Source of the DNA: Myxococcus stipitatus
GTDB taxonomy: Bacteria > Myxococcota > Myxococcia > Myxococcales > Myxococcaceae
Assembly: GCF_021412625.1 (NCBI RefSeq)
Contig: NZ_JAKCFI010000006.1
Location: 186,001 to 250,000 of the forward strand
DNA: 64,000 nt
Reading direction: 5' to 3'
The notes under the pieces were generated by a model. That model did no database searches. It was not told where the DNA came from and saw only the letters and a program-made list of their open reading frames with translations. Below are positions 1 to 9,016 of this stretch, in pieces; within the stretch, counting starts at the first letter, position 1, and each line of letters opens with the position of its first letter. The position numbers and the translations under genes are program-made.

Positions 1-1
1 G

Positions 2-1300
2 GACAAGGCGAGCCTCTACGCGGACGTGGTGGACCCGCTCGGCGCGGACTACGTGCACCTCATCGTCGACGCGTGCCGCGCGTCCGGCGTGGTGGGCAGC
101 CGGGGCGGCGCGGCGGAGGCGGCGGTGCTCGCGGAGCTGCGCGGGATGCTCGCGCGCGAGCAGCTGGCCACGCGCCCCACCGTGGGCGCCCTCTTCGCGG
201 AGAGCGAGGACGGCGAGACGCATGAATGGTCCCGCATCCGCGCGGGCGTCTTCAGCCACGTGGCGCGCTCGGGGTTGCTGGGCGCGGCGGACATCAACGG
301 CGACGGCCTGGTGGAGTACAGCGAGCTGGGGGCCTTCGTGTCCGCCTCGCTCCAGGGCGTCAAGGGCCTGCCGGCGCGGCTGAGCATCCACGCCTTCGCG
401 CCCACCCGTTCGCCGCGCCGCGCGCTCGTGGGCCCCGCGCCCGCCGGGCCCAGCCTCACGCTGACCACCGGCTTCGGCCACTCGCGCGTGTCCGTGGAGG
501 ACGCGGACGGGCGGCGGCTGGCGGACGTGCGGCGCTCGGAGGAACAGTACGTGCTGCTGCGGCTGCCCGAGCGCGAGGAGTACTGGGTCCGCACGCCCAC
601 CACCGAGACCCGCGTCACGCTGGCGGAGCTGGGCGGCGGCGGGCCGGGCATGACGCCCCGCGAGTTGCAGGAGCGTGGCCCCGCGGAGGAGGCGCTGCGC
701 CGGGGCCTGTTCGCCGTGCCCCTGGACAAGGACTTCTACGACCAGTACGTGGCCACCTCCGGCCTGGTGCCGGTGGACCTGTCGCGCGCCTTCCCGCCGA
801 CGCCCGGCGGCCCCCGGCCCTTCCACCTGGGCCCCCCCACCTCCGGCCCCGCGTGGGAGGTGGGCGTGCTGGGCCACGCCGCGCCGCTGGGGCTCGACGG
901 CCTGTCCACGGGCCTGAGCCTGTCCTGGCGCGGCGCGGAGCTGGAGTCGCTGCCGCTCTACTACGGCGCTCGCGCCGCCTACTCGTTGATGCCGGTGTCG
1001 TTCCAGGGCATCCGCCTGCACCGCGTCACGGTGCAGGGGCTGCTGGGCACGCGCGGCGTGGCGGGCACCCCGCTGTTCGCGGAGGTGGGCGTGGGCTGGG
1101 GCCTGCTGGGCGTGGCGGCGCGTGACGCGCGCATGGGGGACCCCACGCTGTGGACGACCCACGCGGCCGCGGGCGTGGAGGGACGGTTGCTGGGGCTGCG
1201 CATGAGGCTGGCCGCCACCCTGGCCGGGGACCGCGTCACGCTGGATGGGGACGACCGGTGGGACCGGATGTTCGGCTTCGAGCTGGCCTTCCGGCGCTGA
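2..1300 (+). CDS. Caspase-like (peptidase C14 family) protein with EF-hand, 5'-truncated by window edge
   Basis: The reading frame is open from base 2, so the N-terminus lies outside the window; the first in-window start-like codon (26) is internal. The opening residues include HLIVDACRASG, which resembles the catalytic-Cys segment (D-x-C) of caspase/metacaspase-fold peptidases, so the Cys near residue 30 of the visible part is the likely nucleophile. The His-containing half of the fold would be upstream. Further on, DINGDGLVEYSEL is a good EF-hand loop, suggesting Ca2+ dependence as in bacterial orthocaspases. The roughly 300-residue C-terminal part is not recognised; its end alternates Gly and hydrophobic residues (around GVEGRLLGLRMRLAATLAG), which could be beta-rich. 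The gene ends 44 bases before the first of three lipoprotein genes on the same strand. Family assignment is inferred from one short motif plus the EF-hand. Confidence 0.7.
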   Translation, partial: DKASLYADVVDPLGADYVHLIVDACRASGVVGSRGGAAEAAVLAELRGMLAREQLATRPTVGALFAESEDGETHEWSRIRAGVFSHVARSGLLGAADINGDGLVEYSELGAFVSASLQGVKGLPARLSIHAFAPTRSPRRALVGPAPAGPSLTLTTGFGHSRVSVEDADGRRLADVRRSEEQYVLLRLPEREEYWVRTPTTETRVTLAELGGGGPGMTPRELQERGPAEEALRRGLFAVPLDKDFYDQYVATSGLVPVDLSRAFPPTPGGPRPFHLGPPTSGPAWEVGVLGHAAPLGLDGLSTGLSLSWRGAELESLPLYYGARAAYSLMPVSFQGIRLHRVTVQGLLGTRGVAGTPLFAEVGVGWGLLGVAARDARMGDPTLWTTHAAAGVEGRLLGLRMRLAATLAGDRVTLDGDDRWDRMFGFELAFRR

Positions 1301-1344
1301 CGCGCCATCCACCTCGGGCGGGCCGCCCTGAGAGAGACTTCGTG

Positions 1345-3246
1345 ATGCGACGGTTCTGGATGACGGTGCTCGTGCTCGCCACGACGGGCTGCGGCGATAT
1401 CGACCTGGAGCAGCTCGTCCGGCAGCACCCGGCCCTCACCCGCATCCAGGTGGAGCCGCCGGGCGCGCACTGCGAGCATGGCGGACAGGCCGTCCACTCC
1501 GGCCTCGACCTGGACGACGACGGCACGCTGTCCGACGAGGAGGTGAAGCGGACCGAGTTCCTCTGCGCCGCCGCGCCGCGGCCCATCCTCGTCGACACCC
1601 GCACCGTCGCGCCCGGGCTGACGTGTCCCCTGGGCGGCGCGGTGCTCCGCGCCGGCCTGGACACCGACGGTGACGGCGTCCTGTCCGACCTGGAGACCGC
1701 CCGCGAGCTGACCTCGTGCCGGAAGGCGGAGGACGTGCGCTATCGCCTGACGGCCCTCGACACGACCTCCAGCGCGTGCGCGCCGTGGGGGACCCGCGTG
1801 GAGGCGGGGCCGGACCTGGACGGCGATGGGCTGCTCGGCGACGGCGAGCTGCGCACGGAGACCGTCATCTGCGTCAGGTCGGACCTCGCCCGCGTGCGCT
1901 TGCAGGCGGAGCCCGGGGGCGCGCGCTGTCCGGCGGGAGGGACCCGCGTGGACGTGGGCACCGACGCGGACGCGGACGGCATCTTCGAGGACGGCGAGGT
2001 CACCGCGCGGACGTTCGTATGCCAGCCGCTGCACACCTATGTCGGCGACTACCATGTCCGGGACGCCACCGACCTCGTGCTGCTCCAGAGCCTCTCCCAC
2101 ATCCAGGGCGCGCTGCGCATCCACGCCACGGCGCTGACGGAGGTGGTGGCGCCCTCCCTCATGGTGGTGCAGGGGGAGCTCTCCCTCCAGGCCAACGAAG
2201 CCCTCACCCGCGTGGAGCTGCCGGGCCTGCGCTTCGTGGCGGGCGACGTCAACCTCCTCCAGAACGGGAAGCTGGAGACGCTCGTGCTCGGCGACGCGCC
2301 CCTGGGCCCGCTGTGGGTGGGCGGCTCGCTGTGGCTCTACGCGAGCGACAGCCTCACCACGCTGGCGGGCCTCAACGGCGTGATTCCGCGCGGCGACCTC
2401 CAGGTGGAGGACAACGCCCTCTTGGAGGACGGGGGCGCGTTCACGCGCATCACCGCGCTGCCCGGCGACCTGCGCTTCATGGGCAACCCCCGGCTGGCGT
2501 CGCTGCCCTTGCCCCAGCTGAGGTCCGTGGGAGGCACCGTGAGCATCACCCGCAACGACGCGCTGACGAGCCTGTCCGGCACGCGGCTCGAGGAGGTGGG
2601 GGCGCACGTGGTCATCGCGGGCAACGCCGGGCTGACGGACCTGACCGGCATGCCGGAGCTCGGCCGCGTCCACGGCACGCTGTCCATCTTCGAGAACCCG
2701 AGGCTGACCACCACGCGGGGGTTGAGCGGCCTGCGGCGCGTGGGCGGGCTCGAGTTCGCCAGGAACGACGCCCTGGAGGAAGTGGGCGAAGGCCTGTCGG
2801 CCCTGGAGGCCGTGAGCGGCGAGCTCCGGTTCCAGGAGAACGCGGCGCTGACGCACCTGGGGCGCTTCGCCTTCCTGTCGACCGTGGAGGGCCTCGAGCT
2901 CGTCTCCAACCCCCTCTTGACGGATGTCTCCGGGCTGGAGCGTGTGACGGAGCTGCGCTTCCTGGTGGTGCAGACCCACGAGCGCCTCCAGGGCCTCGAG
3001 GGGCTCGGACACCTGCGCTCCCTGTGGACGCTCAACATCCGGGGCAACACGGGGCTGACGCACCTGGGGCTGGAGGGCCTCCAGACGGTCACCGACAACT
3101 TCTACATCACCCACAACCGCGCGCTGCCCACGTGCCTGGCGCGGGAGCTGGCCACGCGCGTCTACACCGCCTTGGCGCCAGACCTCGAGGGCAACGACGA
3201 CGCGGCCACCTGCCCTCCACCGCCCCCACCGGATTCATCGCCTTGA
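1345..3246 (+). CDS. Lipoprotein with four Cys/Asp-loop repeats (DUF7151-like) and LRR-like C-terminal half (paralogue 1)
   Basis: A 633-residue lipoprotein. The ATG at 1345 (or the GTG just before it) gives a short signal peptide ending in lipobox TTGC, so the protein should be lipidated at Cys20 or so and surface- or periplasm-anchored. Residues ~35-235 hold four units of about 50 residues with the pattern C-x3-GG-x4-G-x-D-x-DxDG-x-L-x3-E-x7-C. These resemble myxobacterial DUF7151 modules: two cysteines flank a calcium-loop-like DxDxDG. The remaining ~400 residues are irregular leucine-rich repeats (L-x-V-x-N-x-x-L style) as in receptor-L/BspA-like folds, closing with a PTC...NDDAATC motif. 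The next two genes have the same architecture, so this is a tandem gene family. The function is unknown; adhesion or ligand binding is a guess from fold. Confidence 0.85.
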   Translation: MRRFWMTVLVLATTGCGDIDLEQLVRQHPALTRIQVEPPGAHCEHGGQAVHSGLDLDDDGTLSDEEVKRTEFLCAAAPRPILVDTRTVAPGLTCPLGGAVLRAGLDTDGDGVLSDLETARELTSCRKAEDVRYRLTALDTTSSACAPWGTRVEAGPDLDGDGLLGDGELRTETVICVRSDLARVRLQAEPGGARCPAGGTRVDVGTDADADGIFEDGEVTARTFVCQPLHTYVGDYHVRDATDLVLLQSLSHIQGALRIHATALTEVVAPSLMVVQGELSLQANEALTRVELPGLRFVAGDVNLLQNGKLETLVLGDAPLGPLWVGGSLWLYASDSLTTLAGLNGVIPRGDLQVEDNALLEDGGAFTRITALPGDLRFMGNPRLASLPLPQLRSVGGTVSITRNDALTSLSGTRLEEVGAHVVIAGNAGLTDLTGMPELGRVHGTLSIFENPRLTTTRGLSGLRRVGGLEFARNDALEEVGEGLSALEAVSGELRFQENAALTHLGRFAFLSTVEGLELVSNPLLTDVSGLERVTELRFLVVQTHERLQGLEGLGHLRSLWTLNIRGNTGLTHLGLEGLQTVTDNFYITHNRALPTCLARELATRVYTALAPDLEGNDDAATCPPPPPPDSSP

Positions 3247-3269
3247 ACCCACGACGAGCACGTTTCCCG

Positions 3270-5168
3270 ATGCGAAGGACCTGGTTGGTCACCCTGCTGC
3301 TCGGGCTGACGGCGTGCGACGCCATCCAGCTGGGAGACCTCCTGAAGGGCTCGCCGCTCGCGCGCATCGAGCCCGAACCCGCGGGGGAGCATTGCCCCCT
3401 GGGTGGCAGGGCGGTACACGTCGGCTCGGATGTCGACGGCGACGGGGTGCTCGACGACGCGGAGGTGACGAGCACGCAGTACACCTGCGACACCGCCAGC
3501 GCGGACGTGCTGGTCGTCATCGAAGCCGTGGGCGCCGGCGAGAAATGCGCGCGGGGCGGGCAGGTCTCCCGGGCGGGTCGCGACGTGAATGGCGACAAGC
3601 TGCTGGACGCCACCGAGGTCCTGCGCGAGGTCTACGCCTGCGCGCCCGAAATCGCGCATCCCGTCATCACCCAGGTCCGCGAGGGCCTGGCGCCCGGGAC
3701 GAACTGCAGCGGCACCGCCACCCTGGTGGACGCGGGCCACGACCTGGACGGTGACGGACAGCTCTCCGTCATCGAGCGGCGCACCACCCTCGCCCTGTGC
3801 TTCGGCCCGGCCAGCCACATCGTGCTGGAGTTGTACCCGCAGGAGGTCGCGCCCGACTGCCCGGGCGGAGGCACGCGCATCATCGCCTCGCTGGACCTGA
3901 ATGGTAACGGGCAGATCGACCTGAACGAGCCCCAGGGCTACGACTACGTCTGCGACGAGCACCACACGTTCGACGGCAGCTACTACGCCCATGACGACGT
4001 GGACCTCGGGGCGCTCCAGGGGGTCTCCCACATCCGCGGCTCGCTCATCGTCAAGCACGCGCGGGCCTCGCTCACCGCGCTGGACCTGCCCGCCCTGGAA
4101 GGCATCGACGGCGACCTCGTCATCGCGAACGACGACGGCCTGACGCGCGTGAGCATTCCCCGCCTCCTCGCCGTGGGGGGCGACCTGGACGTCGAGTCCA
4201 ACGGCATGCTGGCGGACGTGGCGCTGGGCGGAGCGCAGAACCTGGCGCTGTGGGTGGGCGGGAGCCTGACCCTCACCAACAACGCGCGGCTGGAGGGGCT
4301 CGACGGCTTCGCCTACGTCGCCCCTCGCAAGAACATCTTCCTCCGCGCCAACGCGACGCTGGCCCACCCCGAGGGCAAGCCCGGGCTCCCGTACGTCACG
4401 CAGCTTTCGGGACAGCTCGTGGTCGCCAACAACGGGAAGCTGGAGCAGCTCCCCCTGCCCAACCTCGCGCACGTGGCGGGCCCCGTCCTCATCGAGGCCA
4501 ACGACGCCCTGCGGTCCGCGGTGGGGACGCAACTGCGGAGCGTGGGGGGCGACCTCACCCTCCAGCGCAACGCCAGGCTGGAGTCGCTCGGGGGGCTGGG
4601 GAAGCTCACGAGCGTCGACGGCAAGCTCACCCTCCACTCCAACACCGCGCTGACCAGCATGGCGGGCCTGGACGTCCTGCACCACGTGGGCGACCTGCAG
4701 GTGAGCGCCCATCCGAACCTCGCCCATGTCGGAGACCTGGAGGCGCTCCAAGTCGTAGACGGGGACATCACGTTCACGGACAACCCCCAGGCGCGCTCCG
4801 TGCGCGGGCTGTCCCTGCTCACCCGGGTCGGCCACCTCGACATCACGGGCCACGAATCCCTCGCGTCGCTGACCGGCCTGGCGAACCTCGCCCAGGCGCG
4901 CGCGGTGACCGTGTCGGCCACCCGTGTGCTCACGACGCTCTCCGACCTGGAGGCCCTGAAGGACGTCGGGAGCCTCACCCTGGAGCGGAACGCGGAGCTG
5001 GGGCAGGTGGACCTCCCCGCGCTGGAGAACGTCACCGAGGACTTCATCGTCCGCGACAACCCGCGGCTGGCCACGTGCCAGGCCAACCAGGTCGCGAACC
5101 TCGTCTTCAAGGGCCCCGAGAAGGCCCGCGTCATCGAAGGAAACAACGACGCGGCCAGCTGTCCCTGA
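3270..5168 (+). CDS. Lipoprotein with DUF7151-like repeats and LRR-like domain (paralogue 2)
   Basis: A 632-residue second member of the tandem family. The start was placed at the ATG at 3270 because it creates a signal peptide ending in lipobox LTAC; the frame is open further upstream but that part overlaps paralogue 1. Four Cys-flanked units follow, with loops such as DVDGDGVLDD, DVNGDKLLDA, DLDGDGQLSV and DLNGNGQIDL, all of EF-hand/dockerin-like DxDxDG type. Unit 3 has lost the GG signature (CSGTATL). The C-terminal ~400 residues are leucine-rich-repeat-like with recurring N-N-x-x-L and V-x-G-D-L steps. It ends with the same ATC...GNNDAASC motif as its neighbours. The gap from paralogue 1 is 23 bases and no promoter is obvious, so co-transcription is likely. 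Its role is unknown. Confidence 0.85.
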   Translation: MRRTWLVTLLLGLTACDAIQLGDLLKGSPLARIEPEPAGEHCPLGGRAVHVGSDVDGDGVLDDAEVTSTQYTCDTASADVLVVIEAVGAGEKCARGGQVSRAGRDVNGDKLLDATEVLREVYACAPEIAHPVITQVREGLAPGTNCSGTATLVDAGHDLDGDGQLSVIERRTTLALCFGPASHIVLELYPQEVAPDCPGGGTRIIASLDLNGNGQIDLNEPQGYDYVCDEHHTFDGSYYAHDDVDLGALQGVSHIRGSLIVKHARASLTALDLPALEGIDGDLVIANDDGLTRVSIPRLLAVGGDLDVESNGMLADVALGGAQNLALWVGGSLTLTNNARLEGLDGFAYVAPRKNIFLRANATLAHPEGKPGLPYVTQLSGQLVVANNGKLEQLPLPNLAHVAGPVLIEANDALRSAVGTQLRSVGGDLTLQRNARLESLGGLGKLTSVDGKLTLHSNTALTSMAGLDVLHHVGDLQVSAHPNLAHVGDLEALQVVDGDITFTDNPQARSVRGLSLLTRVGHLDITGHESLASLTGLANLAQARAVTVSATRVLTTLSDLEALKDVGSLTLERNAELGQVDLPALENVTEDFIVRDNPRLATCQANQVANLVFKGPEKARVIEGNNDAASCP

Positions 5169-5211
5169 GGCGCGTCTTGCGAACCGTGGGGCCACGAACA
5201 GGAGTCATGTC

Positions 5212-7251
5212 ATGCGCTGGACCTGGGGACTGCTGCTGCTGGGGGGCCTGACGGGCTGCGACGCCATCACGCTGGAGCAGCTCGGCCCGAAGACCGTCAC
5301 CCGCACGACGGCGGTGCCGGCCGGGGCGACGTGCGAGTACGGCGGCAGCAAGCTCGAGTCGGGGCAGGACTGGAACCGGGATGGCGTGCTCGGCGACGCG
5401 GAGGTCGGCGCGACCGAATATCTGTGCGACGAGCCACCGCCTCCGGTCGTGGTGCGCAGGCGGCCCGAGCCCCCGGGCGGGCACTGCGAGCTGGGCGGGA
5501 CGGCGGTCCAGTCCGGCCATGACGCCAACGGGAATGGAGACCTGGACGACGGGGAGGTGCTCACCACCGAGTACGTCTGCGCGCAGCCACCGCCCGACGT
5601 GCTCGTGACGTACGCACAGCTCCCGCCCGGGGAGACGTGTCCCCAGGGCGGGCAGACCATCCGCGCGGGGACGGACGAAGATGGCGACGGCGCGCTGTCC
5701 CCGGGCGAGGTCGACCGCGAAATCAACGCCTGCATGGAGAAGGCGCCCTTCCTCATGCGGGCCTACGCCCCCTGGCCGCAGTACGGCTCCTGCGTCAACG
5801 GCACCCAGATGCTCGTGCAGGCGGGCGTCGACCTCGACGAGGACCGCGCGCTCGACCCCGACGAGGTGCGCGCGTCCCGCTACCTCTGCGGTCAGGCGTC
5901 GAAGATCCGCTTCGCGTGGAAGACCACGACCGCGAGCGAGCACTGCTCCACCGAGGGCTTCTCCGTCGACGCCTGGGTGGACGAGAACGGCGACGAGCAG
6001 ATGGCCCAGGGGGAGCCGCAGATCGCCCTGCACGTCTGCCGCGGTTCGACCCTCTATGACGGCGTCTACGTGGTGCGCGGGCCCGCGGACCTGGCGGCCC
6101 TGCGGTCCATCACCCACCTGCGCGGCACGCTCGTCGTCAACAGCCCGGACATGGAGAAGCTCGACCTGCCGTCACTCTGGTCCATCGACGGAAGCTTGAG
6201 CATCATCCGCAGCCCCTACCTCACCTCCGTCGCGCTCCCCGCCCTGCGCTACGTGGGAGAGGACGTGGAGGTCTTCACCAATGAAACGCTGAAGGACCTG
6301 AACCTCGGCTCCCACGGACCGACGCCCAGCCACCCCGTCTGGGTCGGCGGCAAGGTGAAGCTGAGCGACAACGCCGCGCTGACGTCCTTGACGGGCGTCA
6401 CGGGGCTGGCGCCCCAGAAGAGCTTCATCCTCACGGAGAACGCCTCGCTCGAGGCGAGCATCGGCCTGCCCTACCTCGAGTCCCTGTCGGAGGAGCTCGT
6501 CGTGGGGGCCAACCCCAAGCTCCTCTACCTGGGCTTCATGGCCCTCGAGTCCGTCGGAGGTCCGGCGAGGGTCTACGACAACGACTCGCTCACCAGCCTG
6601 TTCGGGCTGCGCACGCTGCGCACCGTCGGCACGGAGCTCTACATCATCGGCAACGACGCCCTCGAGGACACCTCCGGCCTGGAGGCGCTGACGCAGGTCG
6701 GAGGGAACTTCTGGGTCCAGGAGAACGCGGCCCTGCGGTCGCTCGCGCTCCCCTCGCTGCGGGGCTTCCAGGACCTGCTCGTCGAGGACAACCCCCAGCT
6801 CGAGTCGATGGGCCCGCTCCCCTCGCTGTCCAACCCGTTCCGAGAGCTGCGCATCGCTCGCAACGCGAAGCTGACCCGCGTGACGCAGGCGCCCGGCCTC
6901 CAGGTGGCTGGCACGCTGACCATCGCCCGAAACCCCCTCCTCACCGACCTGTCGGCCTTCGAGAACGTCACGCGGGCGTCCCACGTGGAGCTCGATCAGA
7001 ACGACGCCCTGCCCAGCCTCTCCGGCTTCAAGGGCCTGCGCGAGGCGGGCTGGTTCAAGGTGATACTGCACGACGGGCTGCGGACGCTCGACATGGGCGA
7101 GCGGCTCCGGGTCACCGCGGAGTTCAACGTCTCCTACAACCCCCGGCTCCCCACCTGCGCGGTCGACGCGCTCGCGGACGCGGCCTTCACGGGCGACCCC
7201 GACGCGCGCTTCGTCGAGGGCAACGACGACACGGCCACCTGCTCGCCGTAG
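5212..7251 (+). CDS. Lipoprotein with five DUF7151-like repeats and LRR-like domain (paralogue 3)
   Basis: A 679-residue third paralogue. ATG 5212 is preceded by AGGAG and gives a signal peptide ending in lipobox LTGC. It has five Cys/Asp-loop units rather than four, which explains the extra length: loops include DWNRDGVLGD, DANGNGDLDD, DEDGDGALSP, DLDEDRALDP and a divergent DENGDEQMAQ. The C-terminal half is the same irregular LRR-like fold and ends in PTC...NDDTATC. Domain order and terminal motifs match paralogues 1 and 2, so the array arose by tandem duplication followed by unit gain or loss. It is 43 bases from paralogue 2. No partner function can be read from the sequence. Surface display and Ca2+-stabilised folding are inferences from the lipobox and the DxDxDG loops. 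Confidence 0.85.
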   Translation: MRWTWGLLLLGGLTGCDAITLEQLGPKTVTRTTAVPAGATCEYGGSKLESGQDWNRDGVLGDAEVGATEYLCDEPPPPVVVRRRPEPPGGHCELGGTAVQSGHDANGNGDLDDGEVLTTEYVCAQPPPDVLVTYAQLPPGETCPQGGQTIRAGTDEDGDGALSPGEVDREINACMEKAPFLMRAYAPWPQYGSCVNGTQMLVQAGVDLDEDRALDPDEVRASRYLCGQASKIRFAWKTTTASEHCSTEGFSVDAWVDENGDEQMAQGEPQIALHVCRGSTLYDGVYVVRGPADLAALRSITHLRGTLVVNSPDMEKLDLPSLWSIDGSLSIIRSPYLTSVALPALRYVGEDVEVFTNETLKDLNLGSHGPTPSHPVWVGGKVKLSDNAALTSLTGVTGLAPQKSFILTENASLEASIGLPYLESLSEELVVGANPKLLYLGFMALESVGGPARVYDNDSLTSLFGLRTLRTVGTELYIIGNDALEDTSGLEALTQVGGNFWVQENAALRSLALPSLRGFQDLLVEDNPQLESMGPLPSLSNPFRELRIARNAKLTRVTQAPGLQVAGTLTIARNPLLTDLSAFENVTRASHVELDQNDALPSLSGFKGLREAGWFKVILHDGLRTLDMGERLRVTAEFNVSYNPRLPTCAVDALADAAFTGDPDARFVEGNDDTATCSP

Positions 7252-7353
7252 CGGGACTGGCCGCCCGGGGGACGGCCGGCCCGGGGAGCGGCGTCCCGCC
7301 CGTCCAGGACACACGGGCCGGCGGATGCGTTTCCTCCTGGAGGAGGGTAGCGC

Positions 7354-9015
7354 ATGGCCAAGCCCGTCATCCTCGCGGTGGACGACGACACGGAGGTGCT
7401 GCGCGCCGTGGAGCGCGACCTGCGGCGCAAGTATGGCCGGGACTACCGGGTGCTGAGCGCGGACCGGGGCGAGGCCGCGCTGGAGACGGTGCGCCAGCTG
7501 CGCCTGCGCGGTGACCCGGTGGCGCTGTTCCTGGTGGACCAGCGCATGCCCGGCATGTCCGGCGTGGAGTTCCTCGAACGGGCCAAGGGGCTCTACGACG
7601 AGGCCCGCCGCGTGCTGCTCACCGCCTACGCGGACACGCAGGCCGCCATCCACGCCATCAACGAGGTGCGGCTGGACCACTACCTGCTCAAGCCGTGGGA
7701 GCCCCCCGAGGAGCGCCTCTACCCGGTGCTGACGGACCTGCTCGACGAGTGGTGGGCCCACCATCCCCCCTCCTTCGAGGGCATCCGCGTGCTGGGCAAC
7801 CGCTGGTCGCCCCGCTCGCACGCGCTGCGCGACTTCCTGGGCAGCAACCAGGTGCCATACCAGTGGCTCGACGTGGAGGTGAGCGACGAGGGCCGGCTCC
7901 TGTTCGCGCAGGCCGGGGGCGCCGCGGTGGAGAAGCTGCCCCTGGTCCTCTTCCCGGACGGCACCCGGATGATGGCGCCCGCCCCCGTGGAGCTGGCCGA
8001 GCGCATCGGCCTGAAGGTCCGCGCCACCAAGCCCTTCTACGACCTGGTCATCATCGGCGGTGGTCCCGCGGGGCTCGCCGCCGCGGTGTATGGCGCGTCC
8101 GAGGGGCTGAGCACCGTCATGGTGGAGCGCAGCGCGCCGGGCGGACAGGCGGGCACCAGCTCGCGCATCGAGAACTACCTGGGCTTCCCCGCGGGGCTGA
8201 GCGGCGCGGACCTGGCGCGCCGGGCGGTGACGCAGGCGGCGCGCTTCGGCGTCGAAATCCTCACGCCCCAGGAGGTGAGCGCCGTGCGGGTGGCGGACCC
8301 CTACCGCATCGTGAAGCTGGGCGACGGCACGGAGCTGAGCTGTCACGCGCTGCTGGTCGCCACCGGCGTGCAATGGCGGAGGCTGGCCACGCCCGGCATG
8401 GAGGCGCTGTCCGGCGCGGGCGTCTACTACGGCGCGGCGCGCACGGAGGCGGTGTCCTGCAAGGACGAGGAGGTCTTCATCGTCGGCGGCGCCAACTCCG
8501 CGGGACAGGCCGCGCTCTACTTCTCCCAGTTCGCGCGGAAGGTGACGCTCGTGGTGCGCGGGGACTCGCTGGAGCGGGGCATGTCCCACTACCTGGTGGA
8601 GCAGGTGCGCGCGCTGTCCAACGTGACGGTGCTCCTGAACACGGAGGTGACGCGGGTGGAGGGCAACGGCCACCTGGAGCGCGTCACGCTGCGCACGCGC
8701 GACGAACAGGAGCGCACGCTGCCCGCCTCGGCCCTGTTCATCATGATTGGCGCCGAGCCGTGCACCGACTGGCTGGACGGCGTGGTGGCGCGGGACGAGC
8801 GGGGCTACGTGCTCACCGGGCCGGACCTGATGCCGGGCGGCCAGCGCCCCAAGGGGTGGAAGCCGGACCGCGAGCCCTTCCTCCTGGAGACGAGCGTGCC
8901 GGGCATCTTCGCCGCGGGCGACGTGCGCCACGCCTCCATCAAGCGCGTGGCGTCCGGAGTGGGCGAGGGCTCCATCGCCATCTCCTTCATCCACCAATAC
9001 CTGAGCGAGGTGTGA
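7354..9015 (+). CDS. Response regulator fused to thioredoxin-like and thioredoxin-reductase-like FAD domains
   Basis: A 553-residue three-part fusion. Residues 5-130 are a CheY-like receiver (acidic DDD near residue 10, phospho-acceptor Asp62 in VDQRMPG, Lys113 in LKPW). Residues ~143-220 look like a glutaredoxin/thioredoxin-fold module without a CxxC (WSPRS occupies the place). Residues 230-553 match the thioredoxin-reductase class: FAD motif IIGGGPAG, NAD(P)H motif VGGANSAG, and the C-terminal FAAGDVRH. The redox-active CxxC of true thioredoxin reductases is absent; the equivalent stretch reads GVYYGAARTEA. It may therefore be a diaphorase-like or electron-transfer enzyme rather than a disulfide reductase. 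An SD (GGAGGAG) precedes ATG 7354. One base separates its stop from the next gene, a histidine kinase, which is the probable phosphodonor. Confidence 0.9.
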   Translation: MAKPVILAVDDDTEVLRAVERDLRRKYGRDYRVLSADRGEAALETVRQLRLRGDPVALFLVDQRMPGMSGVEFLERAKGLYDEARRVLLTAYADTQAAIHAINEVRLDHYLLKPWEPPEERLYPVLTDLLDEWWAHHPPSFEGIRVLGNRWSPRSHALRDFLGSNQVPYQWLDVEVSDEGRLLFAQAGGAAVEKLPLVLFPDGTRMMAPAPVELAERIGLKVRATKPFYDLVIIGGGPAGLAAAVYGASEGLSTVMVERSAPGGQAGTSSRIENYLGFPAGLSGADLARRAVTQAARFGVEILTPQEVSAVRVADPYRIVKLGDGTELSCHALLVATGVQWRRLATPGMEALSGAGVYYGAARTEAVSCKDEEVFIVGGANSAGQAALYFSQFARKVTLVVRGDSLERGMSHYLVEQVRALSNVTVLLNTEVTRVEGNGHLERVTLRTRDEQERTLPASALFIMIGAEPCTDWLDGVVARDERGYVLTGPDLMPGGQRPKGWKPDREPFLLETSVPGIFAAGDVRHASIKRVASGVGEGSIAISFIHQYLSEV

Positions 9016-9016
9016 C

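Noticed and set aside
979..3114. 711-codon open frame on the minus strand opposite lipoprotein paralogue 1, and similar long frames opposite most genes (for example 6172-9648 and 3162-5195)
   Set aside because: They are antisense shadows of high-GC3 genes: composition is dominated by Arg/Ala/His/Gln with no domain, signal peptide or ribosome site, while the sense frame has clear motifs.
7251..7299. Long imperfect hairpin (GCGGGAC / GTCCCGC) after lipoprotein paralogue 3
   Set aside because: The arms are only 7 bp over a 35-base interior in very GC-rich DNA with no T-run; this is too weak to call a terminator.
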